DNA of 64,000 nt from Rhodococcus sp. 14-2483-1-2 (GCF_002259405.1 NZ_NPFW01000006.1:178468-242467); one strand, 5' to 3'; counted from the stretch's first letter, positions 1 to 11,343 are shown. Numbers and translations are program-made. Notes: generated from the letters alone by a model not told the origin.

Positions 1-105
1 CATCGTGTAGCGGTTCTCGGCACCGGTTGCGCTTGGGACGTGGACATGAAGGTCCCACTTTCTCCACTCAGACCCTCTGGCGTACTCGACCTCGTAGCTG
101 CTCAT
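1..105 (-). CDS. PHP-domain protein, TrlF-like (partial, N-terminus only)
   Basis: The gene runs off the left edge; only 35 N-terminal residues are visible, starting at ATG 103-105. They contain GSEWRKWDLHVHVPSA, in which W-D-L-H-V-H is the first metal-binding motif (DxHxH) of the PHP phosphoesterase fold. A PHP motif placed this close to the N-terminus and introduced by 'GS-W-R-x-W-D-L-H' is typical of TrlF-like proteins, where a PHP domain precedes a large AAA/SMC-like ATPase. That family is often found in accessory and defence islands. Assignment to TrlF is inferred from this short segment only; another PHP protein is possible. The adjacent decayed gene fits an accessory context. Confidence 0.5.
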   Translation of the reverse strand, partial: MSSYEVEYARGSEWRKWDLHVHVPSATGAENRYTM

Positions 106-409
106 GGTGCGCCGTCCTCTTTCACTCCGGACCCGATTCAGTGCTTTAGACACTAGCGGCGCAGCCCGACAGGAGACCATCCGGTATGCGGTTCCTACAG
201 CTCTTGCGCCGTGCTTCGCTATGGCCATCATCGATCTCCGGAAGATGGGACCCGACAGGGGTGCCAGAAACGTTTCCGTCACCGAAATCAGTGTCGGAGT
301 CGACTGCGTTCACGGGCTACCCCGCGGCCGTTAATTTTGGGTCCGTGCGAGCGGCCGACCATCAGCAGGTCACGTCGGTGGATCAAGTGCACTACGCAGG
401 CATGCGTGG
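106..409. other. No gene seen
   Basis: About 300 bases between the divergently read edge gene and the pseudogene. The open frames here lack a believable start, ribosome binding site or recognisable protein sequence. I see no RNA gene. Confidence 0.4.
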
Positions 410-761
410 TCAGAGGTGCGAGGGAGGGTTCGCGTCAACGGCGGAGATCTCGGCATCGGCCGGTTTGGCGAGCACAACGGGGTCGTCGTCGATGAATGCG
501 CTGAGCCAGGCCCGGTATTGGTGGGTGACAGCTCGGGCGTGGAAACGCTTGGTTTGCCAGGCTGGTTATGGGTGCAGTTCGTCCGGGGAGGTCGAAGCCG
601 GTGTTGATCACGGCGGCGTCGGGAATGTGGGCGGAGAACTCTTGCCACCGCTGCTCGGCCGGCCGTTCCTCGGCGGCAAGTGGGGATTGGTAGGCGCCGA
701 GGTCCGCTAGGACTTCGTCGACGTCGATCAGCACCACCCGATCGTCGCCAGGTCGAGTCAC
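410..761 (-). pseudogene. Decayed HAD-like protein gene (frameshifted, internally shortened)
   Basis: From GTG 761 the frame reads a convincing start of a HAD-like protein: DDRVVLIDVDEVLADLG (motif I, D-x-D), followed by RWQEFSAHIPDAAVINTG. Around positions 560-590 the sense switches to another frame, which reads FHARAVTHQYRAWLSAFIDDDPVV, including the acidic 'IDDDP' expected for HAD motif IV, and ends at TGA 410-412. The middle of the domain, with motifs II and III, is missing. Motif I also carries Glu where Gly is usual (VDEVL rather than VDGVL). I read this as a dead remnant with at least one frameshift and an internal loss. Protein-like residues extend upstream of 761 in the same frame, so the original start is uncertain. 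Confidence 0.5.
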
Positions 762-995
762 GGGCGGCGGCGGAATTGCCGGGTGCGGGATGCAGTGGCC
801 AGCCGCAATGCGGACTGCCTCTTTCCATGCGGGAGTGCAGTCACCCCTGAGCAGGGGGGACAGCACGAGCGGCGAGGCTGGGTCCGTCGAGCACAACCGG
901 GATCGCACACGTGGCATCAGCCGTCTTGGCCATGATGGGGAGGTCGCTGAGGGTTCAAAAGCAGAGGGCAACGGTTCGATACCGTCGGCGGCGGA
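762..995. other. Intergenic, possible remnant of the pseudogene's upstream part
   Basis: The minus-strand frame of the HAD-like pseudogene stays open through this stretch and includes a protein-like patch (PAWKEAVRIAA, about 820-850), but no start with a ribosome binding site is visible. No other gene seen. Confidence 0.25.
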
Positions 996-1009
996 TGTTA
1001 GCGCTCACA
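996..1009 (+). promoter_or_regulatory. Candidate LacI-family operator O1
   Basis: TGTTAGCGCTCACA, a near-palindrome around the AGCGCT core typical of LacI-family operators. A second copy lies 56 bp downstream. Probable target of the LacI regulator encoded at 5233-6249. Confidence 0.55.
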
Positions 1010-1038
1010 CTGGTGAGCGGGGTTGCGGAAAATAATCT

Positions 1039-1067
1039 TTGACAATGCCGATGTTATCGCTCACACT
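1039..1067 (+). promoter_or_regulatory. Candidate promoter with embedded LacI-type operator O2
   Basis: A consensus -35 TTGACA (1039-1044) is followed after 17 bases by CACACT as a weak -10. The spacer and -10 are covered by TGTTATCGCTCACA (1052-1065), which differs from O1 at one base. A repressor bound here would block polymerase; the 56-bp O1-O2 spacing could allow cooperative binding. The promoter call is by eye. Confidence 0.5.
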
Positions 1068-1146
1068 TTCGTCTTGATGTGATGTGAGGCACAGACGAGG
1101 CCTCGACCGCGACCCACGGTTCGATTTCACTACGCAGGGAGAAACG

Positions 1147-2283
1147 ATGAAGTTTCGACACCTATCCATGGCCGCGGCCGCGGTGGCACTCACCCTCACG
1201 CTCGGCGCGTGCGGATCGAGCACCAAGACCGCGGACGAGGCTCCGGCCGAAGGCGGCAGCACGGCGGGCGCGCTGATCGGCGTGACGATGCCGACGAAGT
1301 CCTCGGCTCGATGGATCGCCGACGGCGACAACCTCAAGAGCGCGCTCGAGGGCCAGGGTTACAAGGTCGACCTGCAGTACGCAGAGAACGACATCCCCAC
1401 TCAGGTCAACCAGATCGAGAACCAGATCACCCAGGGCGCAAAGCTTCTCATCGTGGCCTCGGTGGACGGCACGGCCATCACCACGCAGTTGCAGGAAGCC
1501 AAGGACAACGGCATCGGCGTCATCGCGTACGACCGCCTCATCCGTAACTCGCCCAACGTCGACTACTACGCGACGTTCGACAACTACAAGGTCGGCGTCG
1601 ACCAGGCCACGTCGCTTCTGGTCGGTCTCGGCCTGAAGAACGAGGACGGCACCGACAAGGCCGACGCCCCCGCGGGCCCGCTGAACATCGAGGTCTTCGC
1701 CGGTTCGCCGGACGACAACAACGCCACCTTCTTCTTCGACGGTGCCATGGAAACCCTGAAGCCGTACCTGGACAAGGGAACTCTGAAGATCGGCAGTGGC
1801 GAGTCCGATTTCGAGACGGCTGCAACGCTGCGCTGGGATCCGGCTACCGCCCAGAAGCGCATGGAGGACCTGCTCACCAAGACGTACTCCTCGGGCCAGA
1901 AGGTGCAGGGCGTGCTCTCGCCGTACGACGGCCTGTCGATCGGAATCCTCTCCGCGCTCAAGAGCAACGGCTACGGAACGGCCGGTCAGCCCTACCCGAT
2001 CGTCACCGGCCAGGACGCCGAGGTGCCCTCGGTGAAGTCCATCATCGCCGACGAGCAGTACTCCACGATCTACAAGGACACCCGTGAGCTGGCCGCAGTC
2101 ACGATCTCGATGGCTCAGTCCATGCTCGACGGTCAGACGCCGGAGACGAACAACACGACGGACTACGACAACGGCGAGAAGGTCGTTCCCGCGTACCTGC
2201 TGCAGCCGGAGATCGTCAACAAGGGCAACTACGAGCAGCTGCTGGTCGAAGGCGGCTACTACACCGACGATCAATTGAAGTGA
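1147..2283 (+). CDS. chvE: Sugar ABC transporter substrate-binding lipoprotein, ChvE type
   Basis: 378 residues from ATG 1147, chosen because AGGGAG lies just upstream and because the start gives a clean lipoprotein signal peptide with lipobox LGAC (Cys22). The mature protein is a type I periplasmic-binding protein (Peripla_BP_4) captured at the membrane. It delivers monosaccharide to the permease encoded downstream. Gene order (binding protein, two-domain ATPase, permease) and sequence resemble the ChvE-GguA-GguB / MmsAB multiple-monosaccharide importers, which take arabinose, xylose, galactose and related sugars. The exact sugar cannot be told from sequence. First gene of a four-gene operon, with two LacI-type operators in front. 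The reading frame extends upstream to 1084 but that extension would disrupt the signal peptide. Confidence 0.9.
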   Translation: MKFRHLSMAAAAVALTLTLGACGSSTKTADEAPAEGGSTAGALIGVTMPTKSSARWIADGDNLKSALEGQGYKVDLQYAENDIPTQVNQIENQITQGAKLLIVASVDGTAITTQLQEAKDNGIGVIAYDRLIRNSPNVDYYATFDNYKVGVDQATSLLVGLGLKNEDGTDKADAPAGPLNIEVFAGSPDDNNATFFFDGAMETLKPYLDKGTLKIGSGESDFETAATLRWDPATAQKRMEDLLTKTYSSGQKVQGVLSPYDGLSIGILSALKSNGYGTAGQPYPIVTGQDAEVPSVKSIIADEQYSTIYKDTRELAAVTISMAQSMLDGQTPETNNTTDYDNGEKVVPAYLLQPEIVNKGNYEQLLVEGGYYTDDQLK

Positions 2284-2291
2284 GTTCTGCG

Positions 2292-3830
2292 ATGACGAGC
2301 CAGATTCTGGAGATGCACGGCATCACCAAGACGTTTCCCGGAGTGAAGGCGCTCCAGGACGTCACGCTCACGGTGGAGCGCGGCGAGATCCATGCGATCT
2401 GCGGTGAGAACGGCGCTGGAAAGTCGACTCTCATGAAGGTGCTGTCGGGTGTGTATCCGCACGGAACTTTCGACGGAGAGATCGTGTTCGACGGTCAGCC
2501 GTGCGCGTTCTCCGATATCAGGAGCAGCGAATCCAAGGGCATCGTCATCATTCACCAGGAACTCGCGCTGAGTCCGCATCTGTCCATTGCCGAGAACATC
2601 TTCCTCGGCAACGAGCGGTCCAGGCGCGGGTTCATCGACTGGAACCGCACCAACTCCGAGGCCGCAGCCCTACTGAACCGGGTAGGGCTGCGGGAGAACC
2701 CCGTCTCCGTCGTGGGCGATCTCGGCGTCGGCAAGCAGCAACTCGTCGAGATCGCGAAGGCATTGTCGAAAGACGTGACGCTGCTGATCCTCGACGAACC
2801 GACTGCAGCACTGAACGATTCGGACTCGTCTCATCTTCTCGACCTGCTACGCGGTCTTCGAGACGAGGGAATCACGTGCGTGATCATCTCGCACAAGCTC
2901 AACGAGATCGCGGCCATCGCAGACCGGACGACGATCATTCGCGACGGCCGAACCATCGAGACGTTGGACATGCGCAACCCGGAGGTCACCGAGGATCGCA
3001 TCATCTCACTGATGGTCGGCCGCGATCTCGAGCACAGGTTCCCGCCCCACGAATCCACTGTGGGAGAGGAAGTTCTACGCATCGAGGACTGGACCGTACA
3101 CAGCCCGACCCAGCACGGCCGGACCGTGGTGGACGGGGCGAATCTGACGCTGCGCCGTGGTGAGATCGTCGGGCTGGCGGGCCTGATGGGTGCCGGACGC
3201 ACCGAGTTGGCCATGAGTGTCTTCGGACGCAGTTACGGCATCGACATCTCGGGGCGTCTGTACAAGTACGGCAAGGAAATTCACGTCAAGTCCGTCAGCG
3301 ATGCCATCCATCACGGGATCGCGTATGCGACCGAGGACCGAAAGCGATACGGCCTCAACCTGATCGACGACATCAAGCGCAACATCTCCACTGCGGCCCT
3401 CGACAAACTGGTGACCGGCGGTTTCGTCGACGACAACCAGGAATTCAAGGTTGCCGAGGGCTTCCGGAAGAGCATGAACATCAAGGCACCGAACGTCTCA
3501 GCCGTGGTCGGCAAGCTCTCCGGCGGCAATCAGCAGAAAGTCGTGCTGAGCAAGTGGATCTTCAGTGATCCCGATGTGCTCATTCTCGACGAACCGACGC
3601 GCGGTATCGACGTCGGCGCGAAGTTCGAAATCTATTCGATCATCAACGGTCTCGCCGACGCGGGCAAGGCAGTTCTGGTGATCTCCTCCGAGCTACCGGA
3701 ACTGCTCGGGCTGTGCGACCGGATCTACGCGCTGTCCGCAGGCCGGATCACCGGCGAGGTGACTCGCGAGGACGCGACACAGGAATCCCTCATGCACCTC
3801 ATGACCCGTGGAACAGGAGTACTTCGATGA
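2292..3830 (+). CDS. mmsA: Multiple-monosaccharide ABC transporter ATP-binding protein (MmsA/GguA)
   Basis: 512 residues from ATG 2292; a GTG at 2280 that overlaps the chvE stop is an alternative. Two tandem ABC domains: the first has a canonical Walker A (GENGAGKST, about 38-46) and Walker B ([11 protein letters not shown]). The second has the degenerate P-loop usual in sugar importers ([10 protein letters not shown]), a good signature (LSGGNQQKV) and Walker B ([12 protein letters not shown]). The N-terminus [17 protein letters not shown] is characteristic of MmsA/GguA rather than RbsA. It energises uptake through the permease encoded next, whose ATG overlaps this stop by ATGA, implying translational coupling. 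Confidence 0.93.
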   Translation: MTSQILEMHGITKTFPGVKALQDVTLTVERGEIHAICGENGAGKSTLMKVLSGVYPHGTFDGEIVFDGQPCAFSDIRSSESKGIVIIHQELALSPHLSIAENIFLGNERSRRGFIDWNRTNSEAAALLNRVGLRENPVSVVGDLGVGKQQLVEIAKALSKDVTLLILDEPTAALNDSDSSHLLDLLRGLRDEGITCVIISHKLNEIAAIADRTTIIRDGRTIETLDMRNPEVTEDRIISLMVGRDLEHRFPPHESTVGEEVLRIEDWTVHSPTQHGRTVVDGANLTLRRGEIVGLAGLMGAGRTELAMSVFGRSYGIDISGRLYKYGKEIHVKSVSDAIHHGIAYATEDRKRYGLNLIDDIKRNISTAALDKLVTGGFVDDNQEFKVAEGFRKSMNIKAPNVSAVVGKLSGGNQQKVVLSKWIFSDPDVLILDEPTRGIDVGAKFEIYSIINGLADAGKAVLVISSELPELLGLCDRIYALSAGRITGEVTREDATQESLMHLMTRGTGVLR

Positions 3831-5158
3831 ATCAGCTGTCGACCGTCCGGGGGCTGCTCACGCGAAACCTCCGCCAGAGCGGGATATTCATCGCGTTCGC
3901 GTTGATCATCCTGCTGTTCACCGTTCTGACCGGCGGCCAACTGTTGGTCCCGCAGAACATCAGCAACATGGTGGTCCAGAACTCGTACATCCTCATCCTG
4001 GCCATCGGCATGGTCGTGATCATCATCGCGGGCCACATCGACCTGTCCGTCGGATCGGTCGTCGCGGCCACCGGAGCGATCTCCGGTGTGCTGATGGTCC
4101 AGCAGAACGTGCCGTGGCCGCTCGCGGTGCTCATCACGCTGATCATCGGCGGTCTGATCGGAGCGTGGCAGGGCTATTGGGTTGCCTACTTCGGCATTCC
4201 GGCGTTCATCGTGACCCTGGCAGGCATGCTCATCTTCCGCGCGGTCACCCTCATCGTTCTCGGTAACCAGGGCATCGGACCGTTCCCCGGGCCCGTACGT
4301 ACTCTCTCCAACGGCTTCCTCCCGGGCTTCATGGGCAACGTCGGCCTCGGGCCGCTCGGCGGCGCGGACATCTTCACCCTTCTCGTCGCGATCCTTGCCG
4401 TTGCCGGAATCGTGTTCACTCAGTGGCGTTCTCGGACGGGTCGGCAGAAGTACGGGCAGACCGTCGACGCGATGCCACTGTTTCTGACCAAGATGATTCT
4501 GGCCGGCGGCCTGGTTCTCGCCATCGCCGTACAGCTGGCGCGCTTCAAGAACCTGCCGTACGTGCTGATCCTTCTCGCCGTACTGGTGATGGGATACTCC
4601 ACGCTGGCAGGCCGGACGGTGTTCGGTCGGCACGTGTACGCCATCGGCGGAAACATCCACGCCGCATCGCTGTCCGGCATCAAGGTCAAGCCGGTCACCT
4701 TCTGGATCTTCGTGAACATGGGCGTGCTGTCCGCCCTCGCCGGAATCATCTTCGCCGGCCGCCTCAATCAGGCGGGCCCCACCGCAGGCAACGGCTTCGA
4801 GCTCGACGCGATCGCGGCGGCATTCATCGGCGGTGCAGCAGTACAGGGCGGCGTCGGCCGCATCGTCGGCGCGCTCACCGGTGGACTCATCATCGCCGTG
4901 ATCAACAGCGGAATGTCCCTCATCGGTTCGCCCAGCGAGCGCGTTCAGCTGGTCAAGGGCCTGGTACTCCTCGCCGCGGTGGCGTTCGACATCTGGACCA
5001 AGCGCCGAGCAGCGAGCGGCAAGGGCAACAAGGGTGACAAGGCTGCGCCTCCGAGCAGCTATCTGGGGGTGCCCGTGCCTGCCGAGATGTTCTCCGGTGC
5101 CGAGCCCGGTAAGCCTGCGCCCACCACGACCGGTTCTGCGGTGACCACACCCACGTAA
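3827..5158 (+). CDS. mmsB: Multiple-monosaccharide ABC transporter permease (MmsB/GguB)
   Basis: 443 residues; ATG 3827 overlaps the mmsA stop and follows AGGAG at 3814. A strongly hydrophobic protein of about ten membrane segments carrying the BPD_transp_2 hallmark [10 protein letters not shown] (about residue 65-75), as in ribose/xylose-type permeases. It is longer than RbsC because of a polar insertion in the middle (around residues 195-225) and a Pro/Ala-rich tail, both usual in the GguB group. It forms the membrane channel for the ChvE-MmsA importer. Confidence 0.92.
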   Translation: MNQLSTVRGLLTRNLRQSGIFIAFALIILLFTVLTGGQLLVPQNISNMVVQNSYILILAIGMVVIIIAGHIDLSVGSVVAATGAISGVLMVQQNVPWPLAVLITLIIGGLIGAWQGYWVAYFGIPAFIVTLAGMLIFRAVTLIVLGNQGIGPFPGPVRTLSNGFLPGFMGNVGLGPLGGADIFTLLVAILAVAGIVFTQWRSRTGRQKYGQTVDAMPLFLTKMILAGGLVLAIAVQLARFKNLPYVLILLAVLVMGYSTLAGRTVFGRHVYAIGGNIHAASLSGIKVKPVTFWIFVNMGVLSALAGIIFAGRLNQAGPTAGNGFELDAIAAAFIGGAAVQGGVGRIVGALTGGLIIAVINSGMSLIGSPSERVQLVKGLVLLAAVAFDIWTKRRAASGKGNKGDKAAPPSSYLGVPVPAEMFSGAEPGKPAPTTTGSAVTTPT

Positions 5159-5232
5159 TCGACACGGTCGCGGGCACCGCAGGACCGGGCATGCTGTGAT
5201 TGTCTTCGACCAGGAAGGGAGGCTCGGCAAAG

Positions 5233-6249
5233 ATGACACCGACTCGCGGACCCGCCATGACCGACGTCGCCCGGCTCGCAGGCGTGTCTCATCAAACCGT
5301 CTCCCGCGTCATCAACGGTCATCCCAACGTGACCGAAGCGACGAGAAACAAGGTGGCTCAGGCGATCTCGGAGCTCGGGTACCGACCGAACACTGCTGCA
5401 CGCGCTCTGGTCACCGGCCGCAGCAAGACCATCGGAATCGTGGGGACCGGAAACGCTCTCTACGGTCCGGTGTCGACGCTCTACAGCGTCGAGTACGCAG
5501 CCCGTCACGCCGGCTACTCCGTGGTGGTCGGCGTGCCCACCTCGTTCGACGAGTCGGCGATCATCACCTGCGTGCGCCGGTTGCAGAAGCAGGGTGTCGA
5601 CGGCGTCGTCGTCATCGCGCCTCTGCGAACCGACGGCGGTGACATAGCCGATCTGGCCGGGGAGCTCCCGCTGGTCGCCGTCGAGGGCTCGCCTGCCGGT
5701 GATCTGGCCGTCGTCTCGGTGGACCAGATCGCCGGAGCCAGAGCCGCGACCGAACATCTGCTCTCGCTCGGACACAGCGCCGTGTGGCACGTTGCCGGCC
5801 CGCTGGGGTGGTACGAGGCAGCCGACCGCGTCACCGGATGGCGGATGGCCCACGAGGATGCCGGCGTGGAACCACCGGCGACCCTCAGCGGCGACTGGAC
5901 CGCGAAATCGGGCTTTCTGGCCGGCAGCGAACTGGCCCGGAACGCCGACGTCACCGCAGTGTTCGCAGGCAACGACTCCATGGCGCTCGGGGTGCTACGC
6001 GCACTGAACGTCCACGGAAAGCGAGTGCCGGAGGACGTCAGCGTGGTCGGCTTCGACGATGTTCCCGACGCGGAATTCTTCTCGCCGCCCCTGACCACCA
6101 TCCGCCAGGAATTCACCGACGTCGGCGTGCGAAGCGTCGAAATTCTGCTCGACCAGATCGACACCGGAAACCGAAGCACGAGGCGTTCGAGTATCGAACC
6201 GACCCTCGTGATCCGAGCGAGCACCGGCGGCGCTCACATACGCAACTGA
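5233..6249 (+). CDS. LacI-family transcriptional regulator of the sugar importer
   Basis: 338 residues. ATG 5233 is chosen because of GGGAGG upstream and because the HTH then begins a few residues in. HTH: MTDVARLAGVSHQTVSRVIN, followed by the hinge-helix region (RPNTAARAL) that recognises AGCGCT-type operators, then a periplasmic-binding-like effector domain. It lies 74 bp after mmsB in the same direction and is probably part of the operon. By context it should repress the importer through the two TGTTANCGCTCACA sites at 996 and 1052 and be released by the imported sugar or a derivative. Its last 16 bases overlap the end of the convergent PucR-type gene. Confidence 0.88.
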   Translation: MTPTRGPAMTDVARLAGVSHQTVSRVINGHPNVTEATRNKVAQAISELGYRPNTAARALVTGRSKTIGIVGTGNALYGPVSTLYSVEYAARHAGYSVVVGVPTSFDESAIITCVRRLQKQGVDGVVVIAPLRTDGGDIADLAGELPLVAVEGSPAGDLAVVSVDQIAGARAATEHLLSLGHSAVWHVAGPLGWYEAADRVTGWRMAHEDAGVEPPATLSGDWTAKSGFLAGSELARNADVTAVFAGNDSMALGVLRALNVHGKRVPEDVSVVGFDDVPDAEFFSPPLTTIRQEFTDVGVRSVEILLDQIDTGNRSTRRSSIEPTLVIRASTGGAHIRN

Positions 6250-7805
6250 ATCTCGACGAGGAGACGTGCGTCGGAATCGGTGAGATCGAGATCGAGAATC
6301 TGCTCGACGCGTCGAATGCGGTAGCGCAGGGTGTTCGGGTGAATGTGCAGTCGCTCGGCGGCAGCCCGAACGTCGCCGAAGCACGCCAGATAGAACTCGA
6401 GACTCTCGCGCATTCTGGAGTCGTTGGTGGCGTCGTAGCGGTCGAGGGCGGTGATGCGTGGGTCTCGCAGCTGGTCGTGATTGGTGATCAGTTCCAGGAT
6501 TTCGCCCAGCAACACCGAGGTTCTCGACTCTTCCAGCGTCGTGACGCGCACCTCGCCGGTGGTGCCGTCGAGCACTCGGTCCACCTCGAATCTGGCCACG
6601 GCCACCCCGTCGAGATCGGCGATCGGCGCAGCGACCGCGGCACGCAGCGCCAGCGAGGTACGCACCTCGATCCGCCCGACGGCATCGGCGGTCCACGCCG
6701 CGATCCCCGTGCCCGACGCCACCCCGGGAAACAGTGCGTAGATTCTCTCACCGATGATGGTGACCAACGAGTCTCGCCGAAAAGCGCTGGCATGCAGTCG
6801 AATGGACGGTGCCAGGGCGCTGATCTCGAATTCTCCGCAGGCAGCGAATCCGACGACCGCCGCGGATCCCGAGGTGGGTATCGACAGCGCCGACGCCAGC
6901 GACGGGACGTCGACACCGCCGCCCCTGGCCCCGAGCAGGCGCTGAATCTGCAGGGCCTCGTTGGTCGGGGCGTTCGCGATGCGGGTGATCAGTCGGGCCG
7001 CGACGGCCGAGGCACCGCGCAGTACCGCGTCGGCGTCGGCGGCGAGTGGGGCGGAGCCCTCCTGTATCCAGATCGTCCCGAGAGTCGTTGCGCTGCCTGA
7101 GCTTCGGCGTATACCGACGGCGAGCCGTCTACGAATGCCCAGTTCGGCATCGGCCGGTACGTCGATCACGTCGTCGGTGCGGCGGAGTCGATCGAACACC
7201 CCTCGCTCGTGCAGTCTGCGCAGGTAGTCGGCCGGCCCTTCACGTCCGAGAATAGACAGGGTCCGCAGTTCGTCGGCCGCGTCGTCGGATGCCGAGTAGG
7301 CCAACACATGTGAGCGCTCGTCCTCGATGCTCACCATGCCCTTCGTCAGTGACGCCACCGTCTGCGCGAGTTCGTAGAGGTCGGTGTCGGCTCCGAACAA
7401 TCCGTCGTCGGGGCTCTGGGCGCGCACCTGGTCCAGGACTCCGCGCATCATCGACAGCAGGAGCTCCCACCGTGTCTGCTGGTGCACCGCGACCAATGCG
7501 ATACCCGTCTCCCGCGCACCGTGGGACAGCGCCGTCGAGGTTGCGACTTTGGTCAGCACCGCGAGCGGTCGGTCTGCGACGGGGCGCAACGCGAGATCGT
7601 CGAACCACCGCACCACATCGGCCTCGGTCACGCCGACCAGCAGCGTCAGGTCGGACGCAGTTCCCGGAGGCAGGCGCAGGTCGTCGGTATCGAGCAGCGC
7701 GACGGACTCGACGGCCATGTCCGTTCCCGCGGGCGCGAGGACGAGTTCGACGACGGCGCTGTGCAGAGAGGTCAGCATCGAACGCAGCGACACCGTATTG
7801 GCCAT
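6234..7805 (-). CDS. PucR-family regulator, probably of proline utilisation
   Basis: 523 residues from ATG 7805. The C-terminus has the PucR-type helix-turn-helix (AAERLHIHPNTLRYRIRRVEQIL), found in activators such as PucR and CdaR and in the actinobacterial regulators next to proline-degradation genes (PruR/PutR). The central part resembles a GGDEF-like/GAF sensory module. Divergent from pruA with a 99-bp gap, the classical arrangement for an activator of that operon, so proline-dependent induction is the likely role. The function is inferred from position, since the family also controls purine and sugar-acid genes. Convergent with the lacI gene, overlapping it by 16 bp. Confidence 0.8.
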   Translation of the reverse strand: MANTVSLRSMLTSLHSAVVELVLAPAGTDMAVESVALLDTDDLRLPPGTASDLTLLVGVTEADVVRWFDDLALRPVADRPLAVLTKVATSTALSHGARETGIALVAVHQQTRWELLLSMMRGVLDQVRAQSPDDGLFGADTDLYELAQTVASLTKGMVSIEDERSHVLAYSASDDAADELRTLSILGREGPADYLRRLHERGVFDRLRRTDDVIDVPADAELGIRRRLAVGIRRSSGSATTLGTIWIQEGSAPLAADADAVLRGASAVAARLITRIANAPTNEALQIQRLLGARGGGVDVPSLASALSIPTSGSAAVVGFAACGEFEISALAPSIRLHASAFRRDSLVTIIGERIYALFPGVASGTGIAAWTADAVGRIEVRTSLALRAAVAAPIADLDGVAVARFEVDRVLDGTTGEVRVTTLEESRTSVLLGEILELITNHDQLRDPRITALDRYDATNDSRMRESLEFYLACFGDVRAAAERLHIHPNTLRYRIRRVEQILDLDLTDSDARLLVEIQLRM

Positions 7806-7904
7806 ACGGACAAGTAGATCACGAATTCTTTGGCCGACGGGCTGATTGAACGACGAGCGGATCGGACTTCAATGAGCAGCACACGCCGAAGACGAGGAGC
7901 AGCC

Positions 7905-9550
<1,646 letters not shown>

Positions 9551-9554
<4 letters not shown>

Positions 9555-10495
9555 CCACGCTACTGAGCAATCCGCTGCGGCCTGCCCTGCTGGCGGCGGC
9601 ACGTTCACCGAAACTGCAGGCGACGGTGACGCGGCTACGCGCCACCCGATCCCTCGTCGACCGTTTCGTGGCAGGCGAATCCGAGCCTGCGGCCGTCACT
9701 GCAGTGGACGCCCTGCTGGCGTCGGGCCGGTTCGTCTCGGTGGACTACCTCGGCGAGGACACCACCGACCGAGGCCAGGCGAGAGCAACCGTGGACGCGT
9801 ATCTCTCCCTGATACAACGCTTTTCGACTCGCCGGGCCGATGCGACAGCCCTGGAGATCTCGCTCAAGCTGTCTGCGCTCGGCCAAGGAATCGACCGAAC
9901 CCTGGCGCTGGAGAACGCACGAACGATCTGCACCGCTGCCACTGCGGCCGGGGTGTGGGTGACGGTGGATGCCGAGGACCACACCACCACCGATTCGACC
10001 CTGTCGATCGTCCGCGAACTGCGCGTGGACTTTCCGGATCTGGGGACGGTGCTGCAGGCATACCTGCGGCGCACCGAAGCGGACTGCCAGGACCTGTCCG
10101 GGCCGCGATCTCGAATCCGACTGTGCAAAGGTGCGTACAACGAACCGTCGTCGGTGGCATTTCAGGGTGCACGGGAGGTCTCCGACTCCTACCTCCGGTG
10201 CCTGACGATCCTGATGAACGGCCGCGGTTACCCCATGGTGGCCTCGCACGACCCGGAGATGATCGAGGCGGCAGACAGGTTGGCGGCGGCCGCAGGACGG
10301 TCGTCCGAGGAGTTCGAGTTCCAGATGCTCTACGGAATCCGTGATCCCGAGCAGCGTCGACTCGTGGACGCCGGGCGCAACGTACGCGTGTACGTCCCGT
10401 ACGGATCGCAGTGGTACGGCTACTTCATGCGCAGACTGGCCGAGCGTCCGGCGAATCTGATGTTCTTCGCGCGATCGGTGCTCTCGCGTACGTAG
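9551..10495 (+). CDS. Proline dehydrogenase (monofunctional, FAD)
   Basis: 314 residues; ATG 9551 overlaps the pruA stop. FAD-dependent TIM-barrel enzyme oxidising proline to 1-pyrroline-5-carboxylate at the membrane. Recognisable family motifs: VTVDAEDHTTTDSTL, the FAD/substrate segment IRLCKGAYNEP, and the C-terminal substrate-binding helix YVPYGSQWYGYFMRRLAERP. Length fits monofunctional ProDH of actinobacteria. With pruA it completes proline to glutamate; regulation is probably by the divergent PucR-type protein. Confidence 0.94.
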
Positions 10496-10600
10496 CGGGT
10501 TCACCGAAGTACTCGATTCCCGCACCCAGGAGTCGGCCGCCGCTTCCTCTCGGCGTTCTGGCGTGGATTAGGTTCTGCGACATCGGGGCACCCTGGCTGC

Positions 10601-10789
10601 ATGGCAAATTACAGAGTTATCGATCCGCACGGAACCGTTGTCGAGACCAAGGACATCTCCAGTTCCGAGGACGCGCACGCCTGGTTCAAGGACAGCCGCG
10701 CCGACAACGAGGAGTTGGGGTGGCGACTCGAGGTCGAGCACGACGGCGAGTGGGCGTTCTTCAGCGACTCCGAAGGAACCAAGGACTAG
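10601..10789 (+). CDS. Small conserved-type hypothetical protein
   Basis: 62 residues, acidic, soluble, no signal or membrane segment (MANYRVIDPHGTVVETKDIS at the start). The amino-acid make-up (WRLEVEHDGEWAFFSDSEG) looks like a folded small domain rather than chance, and codon third positions are G/C rich like the neighbours. No family recognised. It stands alone between the proline operon and a hairpin at 10883. Confidence 0.65.
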   Translation: MANYRVIDPHGTVVETKDISSSEDAHAWFKDSRADNEELGWRLEVEHDGEWAFFSDSEGTKD

Positions 10790-10882
10790 TTCGCCTGAGC
10801 CGAAACACTTTCGGACGATCCTGAGCCACGGCCATACCGTCGAGCAGGGTCGTCCGTTGTGGAATCGGGGTTCGAACGAACA

Positions 10883-10912
10883 GTGGGCAGCCCCGGTACT
10901 GGAGCTGCCCAC
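10883..10912. terminator. Hairpin between convergent genes
   Basis: Perfect 9-bp inverted repeat GTGGGCAGC / GCTGCCCAC with a 12-base loop, followed by CTCTTGTC. It lies between the small plus-strand gene and the minus-strand STAS gene and could end transcription from either side. A weaker hairpin (CGGACGATCCTG near 10812 against 10844-10855, one mismatch) precedes it. Confidence 0.55.
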
Positions 10913-10941
10913 CTCTTGTCGCGGCGATGAACGCCGGGGTA

Positions 10942-11343
10942 CTACTGGTCGTTCGTAGGACGAGCCGTCGGAATCGTGGACTCGAGATCGGCGACCTGGA
11001 GCAGACGCGAAACAGAGCGTCCGGCGACGATCGACCATGATGCGCCGATGCCGGCCGTGTAGTCACGGACTGCATCGAAGACTGTGAGACCTGCGATGCC
11101 GAAGAATTCGACATTGTGCAGATCGAGGGTGACATGCCGTTTGCTGGACACGCGGCTGCAGACGAAATCGGAGAACATCGGCGCGCTGCGCATGTCGATG
11201 TCGCCGTGGACGGCGACGACGAGTGAGCCGTCGGGGCCGTCGTGCGCAGTGAAGATTGCTCCGGTTGCTGCGACGGACACGGACTTCTCCGCGACTGTCA
11301 CCGGGGTGGTTCGAACTTTGTTGCCTGAAGATTCAACACTCAT
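10942..11343 (-). CDS. STAS-domain protein (anti-sigma factor antagonist type)
   Basis: 133 residues from ATG 11343; the frame is open to 11505, but the extra residues are Arg/Pro/Cys-rich and unlike a domain. STAS fold features: LVVAVHGDIDMRSAP (first strands), HVTLDLHNVEFFGIAGLTVF. The loop that in SpoIIAA/RsbV carries the phosphorylatable Ser has G-I-A where D-S-S/T is typical, so regulation by serine phosphorylation is doubtful. May act in a general-stress partner-switching cascade or as a stand-alone sensor. No anti-sigma kinase lies next to it. Confidence 0.7.
   Translation of the reverse strand: MSVESSGNKVRTTPVTVAEKSVSVAATGAIFTAHDGPDGSLVVAVHGDIDMRSAPMFSDFVCSRVSSKRHVTLDLHNVEFFGIAGLTVFDAVRDYTAGIGASWSIVAGRSVSRLLQVADLESTIPTARPTNDQ

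Noticed and set aside
845..875. CCCCTGAGCAGGGG hairpin as a terminator
   Set aside because: Small stem (4-5 bp) in a region without an intact gene on either side.
930..990. GGTTCGATACC-like T-arm resembling a tRNA 3' end
   Set aside because: Only a 4-bp stem and T-loop-like bases are present; no anticodon arm, acceptor stem or CCA in register upstream.
3725..5239. Long minus-strand open frame (504 codons) opposite mmsB
   Set aside because: Mirror of a high-GC gene; very rich in His, Arg, Asp and Glu with no domain sense, while the plus strand encodes an obvious permease.
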